Positions 16,504 to 24,948 of a stretch of 64,000 bases of DNA are shown in pieces (within the stretch, counting starts at the first letter, position 1; the number at the start of each line of letters is the position of its first letter). The notes beneath the pieces were generated by a model. That model had not been told where the DNA came from, did no database searches, and saw only the letters and a list, made by a program, of their open reading frames with translations. The stretch covers positions 124,001 through 188,000 of the forward strand of contig JAFQQY010000015.1 of the NCBI GenBank assembly GCA_017410365.1. Direction: 5' to 3'. The stretch is from Prevotella sp. (GTDB lineage Bacteria; Bacteroidota; Bacteroidia; Bacteroidales; Bacteroidaceae). Both the position numbers and the translations under genes were made by a program.

Positions 16504-16576
16504 AATAATTAGAAGTTTTAATGTGCTTATGAACTCCCAAATTCAGCATTAATAAATTCAGTAAAGTTTAGGAAAT

Positions 16577-16609
16577 AAAAAAAGACGTGGGAGTTTATTC
16601 CTCCGCGCC
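16577..16609 (-). terminator. Intrinsic terminator of the small structured transcript
   Basis: Imperfect GC-rich stem (16584-16593 with 16601-16609) followed by seven T on the minus strand (16577-16583). The stop codon of the 70-residue ORF sits in the loop. Confidence 0.65.
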
Positions 16610-16807
16610 TATCCCTATGTTCAGGCCTTCGCATTGCCCCCAAGTAAGGATAAGCAACGCAAGCCAGCCCACGCCAAGTGATATTATACATATAGAACCT
16701 ACCCTGACGCCATAATTAAAAAAGAATATAATTATAGCATAGAGCAGTAGGTATATAATACACCCACGCAGACGCTTCAGTTGCATTACACCTGTACTTG
16801 GATTCAA
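16595..16807 (-). CDS. Small membrane protein of unknown function
   Basis: 70 residues: a basic N-terminus (MNPSTGVMQLKRLRG), two hydrophobic segments (about 17-33 and 36-54) and a short acidic end. Not assigned to a family. It occupies the 3' half of the structured transcript and its stop lies in the terminator loop. The ORF could be a conserved small membrane peptide or a chance frame within a structured RNA; the discrete promoter and terminator favour a real unit. Confidence 0.45.
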   Translation of the reverse strand: MNPSTGVMQLKRLRGCIIYLLLYAIIIFFFNYGVRVGSICIISLGVGWLALLILTWGQCEGLNIGIGAEE

Positions 16808-16941
16808 AGTTGCGAAGTTTGAACATACAGATAGTAACGTCCGGAAACGTCCTTTCCGAGGCGTGCCCTACAAACGGCATCTGCCTCTTTCCCTCGATGT
16901 CTTGACCCGCCCTGTCCGCTATGGACTGGCTTAGTCAACGG

Positions 16942-16972
16942 CAAAATTAAGAAATATTTCTGAATAAACAAA
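16942..16972 (-). promoter_or_regulatory. Full Bacteroidetes promoter for the small structured transcript
   Basis: Minus strand TTTG (16969-16972), 19 bases, TAATTTTG (16942-16949): an exact match to TTTG-N19-TAnnTTTG. Predicted start of RNA near 16935. Confidence 0.75.
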
Positions 16973-17072
16973 TATTTTGGGAGAAAAAGACTTTAAAGAG
17001 TAAAAAGGGAATCGCCAACAAATCTCCCCCAAACACCGTTTACATTAGTATATTTACGCAAAATCTCTTGCG

Positions 17073-17092
17073 AATCACATCATACTGTGATT
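17073..17092. promoter_or_regulatory. HipB-type operator 1
   Basis: Perfect palindrome AATCACA-N6-TGTGATT. Centre at 17082.5, 61 bases from operator 2. Confidence 0.7.
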
Positions 17093-17131
17093 TTACCATA
17101 ACAAACTATTAAATGTTATTCATATTTCGTT

Positions 17132-17155
17132 AAATTCACAACATAATGTGAATTT
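17132..17155. promoter_or_regulatory. HipB-type operator 2
   Basis: Perfect palindrome AAATTCACA-N6-TGTGAATTT with 9-bp arms, abutting the -33 TTTG of the hip promoter. Centre at 17143.5. Confidence 0.75.
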
Positions 17156-17157
17156 GT

Positions 17158-17189
17158 TTTGTTTTATTCGCAAAAATGCCCTATATTTG
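17158..17189 (+). promoter_or_regulatory. Promoter of hipBST
   Basis: TTTG (17158-17161), 20 bases, TATATTTG (17182-17189). It lies between operators 2 and 3 and places transcription start near 17196, which supports the ATG at 17215. Confidence 0.75.
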
Positions 17190-17194
17190 CAAGG

Positions 17195-17214
17195 AATACC
17201 AATATATTGTGATT
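17195..17214. promoter_or_regulatory. HipB-type operator 3 (degenerate)
   Basis: AATACCA-N6-TGTGATT; right half perfect, left half 5 of 7. Centre at 17204.5, again 61 bases from operator 2. It overlaps the predicted transcription start and ends at the ATG. Confidence 0.5.
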
Positions 17215-17412
17215 ATGACATCTTTGGGAATGCAAATTAAAGCTCGTAGATTAGCCCTTAAAATCAAGCAGCAAGAACTGGCAGATTTGGCAGTTGTGAG
17301 CATAAATACTATTGTTGCCATAGAACGCGGCACTGGAAATCCTCGCATTGATACGTTACTCTCTGTTTGCGATGTGTTAGGATTACAACTTGTAACTAAA
17401 TTAAAGGATTGA
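17215..17412 (+). CDS. hipB: HipB-like antitoxin, HTH XRE family
   Basis: ATG at 17215 (MTSLGMQIKARR) gives 65 residues. An in-frame ATG at 17176 precedes the -7 box and is rejected. A complete Cro/C1-type helix-turn-helix is visible (IKARRLALKIKQQELADLAV, then VSINTIVAIERGTGNP). DNA-binding member of the HipB family; it should bind the three palindromes upstream and repress its own operon. hipS follows after 4 bases. Confidence 0.88.
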   Translation: MTSLGMQIKARRLALKIKQQELADLAVVSINTIVAIERGTGNPRIDTLLSVCDVLGLQLVTKLKD

Positions 17413-17416
17413 TTTT

Positions 17417-17743
17417 ATGAGACAATGTGAGGTCTATCTACACGGAATAAAAACCGGTGTGTTAACCGAAAATGATAGTCGTGAGTTTACGTTTACTTAC
17501 GACAAGGCGTATCTTTTAAGTGAGAATTGTGATGCTGTAAGTCTAACACTACCACTTCGCTCAGAGCCATACCATTCACCATTTCTATTCTCCACCTTCG
17601 CAAATATGCTATCAGAAGGAGATAATCGTCAAATACAATCCCAGCTACTTCGAGTAGATCCTGAAGATGATTTTGGAATACTATTGGCAACTTGTCAATT
17701 CGATACTGTTGGAGCTATTACCGTTAAACCTATTGGATTATGA
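17417..17743 (+). CDS. hipS: HipS-like protein (HipA N-terminal subdomain)
   Basis: 108 residues matching only the N-terminal subdomain of HipA kinases: CEVYLHGIKTGVLTEN, SLTLPLRSEPYHS, FSTFANMLSEGDNR. In three-gene HipBST systems this stand-alone piece (HipS) is the antitoxin that blocks the HipT kinase. Its stop overlaps the hipT start by 4 bases (ATGA), so the two are translated together. The alternative, a hipA broken by a frameshift, is less likely because the split falls at the known HipS/HipT boundary with a proper overlap. Confidence 0.85.
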   Translation: MRQCEVYLHGIKTGVLTENDSREFTFTYDKAYLLSENCDAVSLTLPLRSEPYHSPFLFSTFANMLSEGDNRQIQSQLLRVDPEDDFGILLATCQFDTVGAITVKPIGL

Positions 17744-18735
17744 GAGATTTAACTGTTTGTCCATCTACATTGCAAGAGGGTTATGATACCTACTCTCCTG
17801 ATGCCCGAAAAGCATTGTTTGACGGTCATGCTGTATCGCATATTTTCTCAGAACCAAGCCCTGATTCGGATACAGTAGAGGCGAATGAAGCAGTGAAGAG
17901 CGTTGGGCGCATATCGTTGTCTGGTGCTCAACCAAAATTCTCCATATTAGTTGATGATGACAAACTACGATATATTCGTGAGGGAGAACAAGGAGCATTC
18001 ATCCTCAAACCACGCCCTACAGCATACCAAATAATAAATAGGGATTATTGTGCTGCCAACGAACATATAACCATGCAAATAGCATCTCAGGTATATGGCA
18101 TTGAAACTGCAGCAAATGCTCTTTGTTTCTTTAGTGATGGTACACCTGCATATATCACCCGTAGATTTGATGTCTATAGTAAGGGGAAATATAAACAAGA
18201 AGACTTCGCTGCATTATTGGGTTATACCAAAGACAATGCTGGTTCTAATTACAAATACGACAAAGCCAGCTATGAAGAATGCGCCGAGGTGATTCATCGT
18301 TATGTCAAGGCTTCTTTGATTGATATACGAAGATTCTTTCGCATAATTCTATTTAACTTTGTCACACTTAATGATGATGCACATTTGAAGAACTTCTCTT
18401 TGATAGAGCGTAATGGAGAATATCGTTTATCTCCTGCTTACGACTTGATAAATACATCTTTGCAGCTTCGGGAACCACACATCTTTGCATTGGATAAAGG
18501 ACTTTTTAAGGAGGGAATGGCTTTTTCTGACACCCACACAATCTGTCGTTCAGATTTTGAAGAGTTCGGCAAGCGCATTGGACTTCCTGTAAAAGTAATA
18601 AAACAGGAGATTGATATGTTTGCTACGGAGCAACCATTGGCAAAAGAACTGCTTGGGCATTCTTTTCTCCCAACCTCATTGCAAAAGCAATATTGGATGG
18701 CATTTGATTACCGTCGCAAAATGCTGAAATTCTAA
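17740..18735 (+). CDS. hipT: HipT-like Ser/Thr kinase toxin
   Basis: 331 residues, the HipA kinase core without the N-terminal subdomain. The Gly-rich loop is RISLSGAQPKF with Ser59 and Ser61, equivalent to the double-serine autophosphorylation loop of HipT (SxS) rather than the single Ser of HipA. Other kinase features: Lys90 in FILKPRP, LNDDAHLKNFSL (Asp212/213, Asn218) and SPAYDL with Asp235. In the known system HipT phosphorylates tryptophanyl-tRNA synthetase; the target here is not known. A strong terminator follows. Confidence 0.87.
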   Translation: MRDLTVCPSTLQEGYDTYSPDARKALFDGHAVSHIFSEPSPDSDTVEANEAVKSVGRISLSGAQPKFSILVDDDKLRYIREGEQGAFILKPRPTAYQIINRDYCAANEHITMQIASQVYGIETAANALCFFSDGTPAYITRRFDVYSKGKYKQEDFAALLGYTKDNAGSNYKYDKASYEECAEVIHRYVKASLIDIRRFFRIILFNFVTLNDDAHLKNFSLIERNGEYRLSPAYDLINTSLQLREPHIFALDKGLFKEGMAFSDTHTICRSDFEEFGKRIGLPVKVIKQEIDMFATEQPLAKELLGHSFLPTSLQKQYWMAFDYRRKMLKF

Positions 18736-18822
18736 TGCCGAACCTGAACTGATACGAACTAAACATACCAAGCATATTCTGCGTTAGCAAAATGCATAAC
18801 AAGCAAAAATCTCTTGCAAAAC

Positions 18823-18861
18823 AAAAGTGCCAGTTGCCTCAATCAAGCAACTGGCACTTTT
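18823..18861. terminator. Bidirectional terminator after hipT
   Basis: 15-bp perfect stem (AAAAGTGCCAGTTGC, 18823-18837, with 18847-18861) and 9-base loop, T-runs on both strands. Serves hipT (plus) and the CotH operon (minus). Confidence 0.9.
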
Positions 18862-18875
18862 TTATTCATTCGGTA

Positions 18876-21236
18876 TCAACGGCGCATTATTATTATCTTC
18901 TTGCCATTGCGGATATAGATACCCGGTTTTGGATTATTCACCTCAATACCATTGAGATTGTATAGCTTGCCATCGCTGATGGCTGGTGCTGTGATGTCGT
19001 TAATGCCTGATGAAGCCGAAGGCACAAGATAGATACCACGCACATTGACACTCGAACCACCAAACGCCACCTTCATGGCATTGAGATGCACGAAAGGATC
19101 CGGACGGTGTACGTTCTCATTAGTTGGAGCATTAGCGATATCAGAAATAGGCACAATGATAGCCTGATGCTCTTCGTTCCAGTATGGGTCGTTCTGATTG
19201 AACGATACGGTTATCTGCTTGTACGGGCCATGGTCCTCGTTGCGGTTTGCCAAAATACGTAGATTATTGCCAGTACCACGAATAACCAGTTTGTCATAAT
19301 CAGAAATGTCGGCATACTGATTATATGCAACGCTTACCGTTCCTGCCACAACACCGCCACCGCCAACATTCTGGCCTTTGTTAAGTTCGAAAGCAACAAA
19401 GTCGTCTGTCGGTTTGGCATCCTTGCCTGTACCATCCCACTGATGGAACATATCGACAGTCATCTCTACCCAACCGTCAGGCATCTCCCAACCGTCATAA
19501 CCTGTCTGCGACCCTACAAAAGCCAAAATGCCTTCAAGTGCGAACTCGGAACGACCAGGAAAATAGTTATTTAGCAAACGGTTGCGCTCTGGGAGATAGT
19601 GACCATCTACAGTATATAACTGACCTCTTGACTGATACGGATGAACGTCGCGACGATAATCGCCCCAGCGGGCAGCCTCAACATACACGGCATTGGCGAT
19701 GGTATTATAAAGACTGTCCCAAACCTCAACGGTTGACTTCTGCCCAAGGAAACCGTCTTTACTCAACAACTCTTCTGCACGCTTAACATAGCGGGTGGCG
19801 AAATCACGGTTCTGCAGCAGACTATGGAAGAAACCAGTAGGACAACCATAGTTGTTGGTCTTCATGATATTCTCACGCTCGTTCTCAAAGATCTGCTCAG
19901 TATCCCAACAGAGGAACTTAAAGCCCTTGCTCTCAGGTCCCTTGCGACGGATAGCATACCAGTTATGATGATCCCAGTCGGTATTACCGCCATACTGATT
20001 GATTAGCAGATAATCGATAAAGGCATCAATATCGAGAAGCGGTTCGAGCTCAGAATCGAGCTCTCCCTGTTCGTTCTTGCCTTGCAGACGATTATAATAT
20101 ACAGGGTCGGAAGCCTTAGAGACGGTTGACGTAAGCAAGTCCCATGCCTCAAGGTCGCCCTCAGCTGCCTCGATATGGTTGCCCCCACTCTCCTCTATCT
20201 TCACAACGTCGTACTCGCTCTTCTTTCCGCCGAAGTGCATCTTGCCATACAGGTCGTCAACACGCTCGGCAATATTGTAAAGTCCCCAGTACATGCCATT
20301 CAGGAACACATGAACATAGAGACCGTTGACAGCCGTATGTCCCATGCGGCGCTGCATACGGCGTGCCCACATGTCACGACTATACTGTGCTTTTGTGCGT
20401 CCGCCTTCCAACCAGTGTTGCCATGAGTTACCGAAATGACAACGGAGCACCAACTGGTCGAATTCAGCCGGTTCGTCTTCGCCAAACAAAGGATATTCCA
20501 GTTTTCCTGCACCGTATTCCTTCTTGAACACCAGTCGCATGGAATGCTTAGGGTTCTTCTCTGCCAGACGACCATGACCGCCATGCAGACGTAAACCACA
20601 GTTGATGCTCATATCGTGCTGCATCGGACCGCCTATAAGTTCGGCACTTGCCTGGCGTGTCCAACCGTGACCGGTAGGGTCGCCGACTGGAGGACCAGTG
20701 AAAATGTATATACCGCCCTTGGCTGTGTCGTTCTCGAAAGAGAAGAGATTATCCTTATCTGTAACGATAGAAAGAATTGGCAAGTCTTTCAATCCCTGCT
20801 CTATCTTTGGACGAAGGTTTGCATCACCCGTCATCTCTGGGTCCATTCCGTAATCGGCAATGGCATAACCATTCTCTGTTGCATAGTCGCCCCAGCGCTC
20901 AGGATAACCGGCAGGTTTGTCTGACTGGTTGAGCACCGAATGCATGAAGATATATGATGCTGTGGCTACGGGTGAGACAACCTCACCGTCAAGCACTTCA
21001 ACAGCACGCAGCAATGTTGTTTCCTTAAAAGTAAGCGCACCGCCATAGCGACGACTCTGCGCCGTAGGAGTACTGCCGTCGGTGGTATATCTAATCTCTG
21101 CACCAGGGAAGTTGGCTGTTATACCTACATTTATGCTCGTCTGTGTATAAAGACCGTGCGGTTTGGTGAACTGCGGTTGCGCCAGAGCGGCAAGCGGCAA
21201 CAGAACGAGAGCAAATAGGAATGTTCTTATCTTCAT
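18876..21236 (-). CDS. Secreted CotH-kinase-family protein with sugar-binding-like domains
   Basis: ATG at 21236 (MKIRTFLFALVLLPLAALAQ, signal peptide) is preferred over a GTG at 21245; 786 residues. Residues about 25-95 form a chitobiase/FN3-like domain (PGAEIRYTTDGSTPT). The CotH kinase domain spans about 130-560, with IDYLLINQYGGNTDWDHHN and FKFLCWDTEQIF as the family's catalytic-region motifs. A domain starting MTVDMFHQWDGTG (about 605-745) is shared with two proteins at 31.9-35.3 kb. The C-terminus (LYNLNG, PGIYIRNGKK) carries the shared sorting-like motif. It ends the operon of GH43 and esterase genes, an unusual setting for a CotH protein. Its substrate is unknown. Confidence 0.85.
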   Translation of the reverse strand: MKIRTFLFALVLLPLAALAQPQFTKPHGLYTQTSINVGITANFPGAEIRYTTDGSTPTAQSRRYGGALTFKETTLLRAVEVLDGEVVSPVATASYIFMHSVLNQSDKPAGYPERWGDYATENGYAIADYGMDPEMTGDANLRPKIEQGLKDLPILSIVTDKDNLFSFENDTAKGGIYIFTGPPVGDPTGHGWTRQASAELIGGPMQHDMSINCGLRLHGGHGRLAEKNPKHSMRLVFKKEYGAGKLEYPLFGEDEPAEFDQLVLRCHFGNSWQHWLEGGRTKAQYSRDMWARRMQRRMGHTAVNGLYVHVFLNGMYWGLYNIAERVDDLYGKMHFGGKKSEYDVVKIEESGGNHIEAAEGDLEAWDLLTSTVSKASDPVYYNRLQGKNEQGELDSELEPLLDIDAFIDYLLINQYGGNTDWDHHNWYAIRRKGPESKGFKFLCWDTEQIFENERENIMKTNNYGCPTGFFHSLLQNRDFATRYVKRAEELLSKDGFLGQKSTVEVWDSLYNTIANAVYVEAARWGDYRRDVHPYQSRGQLYTVDGHYLPERNRLLNNYFPGRSEFALEGILAFVGSQTGYDGWEMPDGWVEMTVDMFHQWDGTGKDAKPTDDFVAFELNKGQNVGGGGVVAGTVSVAYNQYADISDYDKLVIRGTGNNLRILANRNEDHGPYKQITVSFNQNDPYWNEEHQAIIVPISDIANAPTNENVHRPDPFVHLNAMKVAFGGSSVNVRGIYLVPSASSGINDITAPAISDGKLYNLNGIEVNNPKPGIYIRNGKKIIIMRR

Positions 21237-21264
21237 GTAGTTCACAGATTATACTTGCAGAAAA

Positions 21265-22163
<899 letters not shown>

Positions 22164-22165
<2 letters not shown>

Positions 22166-24944
22166 ATTTGACAGTCTTCCACCAATCGAAGTGCATCTTA
22201 CCGTCAACACTGTCGAAACAGATATAGAGGTCGTGAACTCCGGCAACGCCATTTAACTTGGTTTTGAACTGACGGTATTTGTCAAGCGAACCGGTTGACT
22301 TTATCTTGATAGTTCCTGCTATATCGCCCTCCGGACTGTCAAGGCGCACTGTCACAGTAGCAGTTCCTTCTGCAGCCGCAGTCATAACAAACTGCTTGGC
22401 ACCATCGGCAAAGTCAACACCACGCAGACGGATATACTCATTGCTGTCGATGTCGTAGATATACATGTTCTTCTTACCGGTTGAATAAGGCATCTTCTCC
22501 ACCACACCTGTATTCTCAATACCCATCTTGGCACTCTTCAAACCATAGCCCCATGCCATGGTCTCTGCCTCGACACGCTGATATGGATTCAATGTTCCTA
22601 CCTGCTTAACAGGATTCTGGTCTAACCAGTAAGGTACCTCCTTGATTGTTCCGTCAGCATTATATTCCATCTCTGTGAAAGTAACGGAACGACGCTCGTA
22701 ATGACGCTGTATATCGATATGCATCAGGTCGTAGTTCTGACCGAAGACGTAGGTCTTGCCTTTAAAGTCAACTACACCCGGATGATTGCCACGGTCGCGG
22801 TTGGTAGGACGCATGATATAACCCTTCGTTTCCCACTTCCCTGTTGGCGAGTCGCTCATGGCATAGCCAAGTCCTTCAGGGCAGCAGGTAGAGGCGAAAG
22901 CAAGATAATACTTGTCCTTGCCCATAGCATTCTTACGTTTGTAGAACCATGGGCCTTCTTGATAGTGCTTTATCTTATAGTCGAGTTTAACAATGTCGCC
23001 CTTAGTAGAAATCATGTCGTCATTCAACTTAACATAATAAGTATTAGGATTGCCCCAGTACATATATGCCTGACCGTCATCATCAACAAAAACCGTAGGG
23101 TCGATATCCTCCCAATGCTCACGCTGCCAAACAAGCGGCTTGCCGAGCGGGTCCTTGAACGGTCCGTAAGGAGAATCTGCCACCAGCACACCTATACCAT
23201 GACCATGAAGCGGAGCATACAGATAATACTTGCCATTACGCTCTACTGTCTGTATTGCCCAACCTCCATTGTCGCGACTGCGCCATGAAAAGTCCTTAAG
23301 CGATGCCACAGCACCATGTTCTGTCCAGTTTACCATGTCTGTGGTAGAATACAACAGCCAGTCGTACATGAAGAAACCTGCCGAACTGCGCTCGTTAGGG
23401 TCAACAATGTCTTCTGGTGATGCGTCGTGAGAAGCAAAGAGGAAGAGGGTGTCGCCAACAAGCAATGGTGACGGATCGGCGGTGAACTTTGTCTGTGTCA
23501 TTGGCATGTTGCACTGCTCCACTCCACGAATCTCCCACCAGTCGAAGTTCATGAGCTTAGGTCCTTTGCGTCCTTTGAAAGCGAAGTAGAGGTCATGAAC
23601 ACCAACCACCTTTGCCTTGAAGTCGGCAACCAATGTCTGCCATTTCTCCCAACCGCCAGTTGCCGGTACGTTGAGGGTAGTAAGCAGTTGACCTCCCAGA
23701 CTGTCGATGCGCACCTCTATGCTACCACCGCGCAAACCACTTGCCACACGGGCAGTAAAAGTGCGTGGGAACATACGGCCGAAGTCAACAGCCTGAAGCT
23801 TGATATAGTCGCCGTTATGAATATCAGTAACATAAACGCCTGTTTCATCGTTCTGTTCTGTCTTCAAACCCTTAGAGAACGCCATGGTCTCTGCCTCAGT
23901 CTTCTGATAAGGGTTGAACGTACCTATAGGTTTAACGCCTTCTTCTGTCGGCATAATCTTAGGGAATGTGCCGTCATCGTTGTACTTGAATTCCTCAACA
24001 GCAACACTACGTCCGAAACCGCCACCGCCAGGCAACTTTCCTGTATGATAGAAGAAATAGTTGTGTCCCTTGAATTCGGCGATACCGGCATGATTGGTAA
24101 ACGAACCGGTGTTGCATAGAGGCATTATCTCGCCCATATATGTCCATGGACCTATAGGTGTTTGCGACTTGCTGTAAGAGATATGCTCTGGCACACCGCC
24201 TGCGGCATAAATCATATAATATGTATTAGGAACGGTCTGGTTTTTCTTTACCTTCTTGGTTGTTGCCGGTTTCGGCGCCTTCATAATCCAAGGTCCCTCC
24301 ACATAACTATCCTTATACTTCTTGCCCTTGATACGCTCTTTCATTGACGGAGAACCGAAGCCCTCTTCAGTCATGTCAACCATACCCAGTTCACCGGAAT
24401 ATGATATCATATCCTCGTTGAGTTTGAGGTAGTAGATACGTGGATTGCCCCAATATACCCATGCCTGACCATCATCGTCGATAAACACCGTTGGGTCGAT
24501 ATGGTCCCAAGAACCGTTTTCAAACAAAGGTTTGCCTATTGCATCGCGGAACGGGCCCGTAGGCGAATCACTGACAGCCACGCCAATAGCCATTCCCTTT
24601 GAAATCTTTGAATGGGCACAGATATACCAATAGAACTTGCCGTTGCGCTCTATACACTGGGCAGCCCATGCACGGTCGTCAGCCCATGAGAACGACTCCA
24701 GTGCCAACGGTGAACCATGGTCGGTCCAGTTTACCATGTCAGCCGATGAATAGACGCGCCACTCCTGCATCCAGAAGAAATCGGCCTTATCTTCATCATG
24801 ACCTGTATAAACATACATCCGGTCGCCATGAACCATCGGTGCAGGGTCGCTCGTATAGCATGTCTGCACAAAGGGGTTCTGCGCCGCCAACTGCATTGAC
24901 GAAGCAAGCAGTATAGATAATGCGGTTGATAATTTTTTATTCAT
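22164..24944 (-). CDS. Tandem two-domain GH43-CBM6 protein (arabinoxylan-active)
   Basis: 926 residues, signal peptide to AQ at 22. Two complete GH43-CBM6 cassettes in one chain: GH43 about 25-345, CBM6-like about 350-475, GH43 about 480-790, CBM6-like about 795-926. Both GH43 units keep the catalytic set: YTSDPAP and FTADPSP (base), WDHIDPTVFIDDDGQ and WEDIDPTVFVDDDGQ, SYVEGPW and HYQEGPW (acid Glu). Both CBM6-like parts end in YF/IC-F-DWW type strands. The two halves differ clearly, so duplication is old and functions may differ. Likely arabinofuranosidase or xylosidase action on xylan. The upstream esterase gene ends 4 bases before its start. Confidence 0.9.
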
Positions 24945-24948
24945 AGTT

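Larger units (their letters stand above)
16577..16935 (-). ncRNA. Candidate structured RNA / leader of small membrane-protein gene
   Basis: A discrete transcription unit of about 360 bases is bounded by a strong promoter and a terminator. Its first 130 bases are GC-rich in an AT-rich setting and can fold into several stems: TTGAC/GTCAA enclosing GTCC/GGAC, GAGGC/GCCTC enclosing TGCC/GGCA, and GGAAA/TTTCC. This suggests a cis-regulatory leader or a structured RNA. I could not match it to RNase P RNA or tmRNA. Confidence 0.4.

Noticed and set aside
16577-16935. RNase P RNA or tmRNA
   Set aside because: The GAGGAAAGUCCGGGC-type core of RNase P and the CCA end and tag ORF of tmRNA were not found.
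17417-18735. hipA pseudogene split by frameshift
   Set aside because: The ATGA overlap, the split at the HipS/HipT boundary and the SxS loop fit an intact three-gene system.
22701-23288. 195-residue plus-strand frame
   Set aside because: Lies antisense inside the tandem GH43 gene with no family resemblance or promoter; shadow of a high-GC coding strand.
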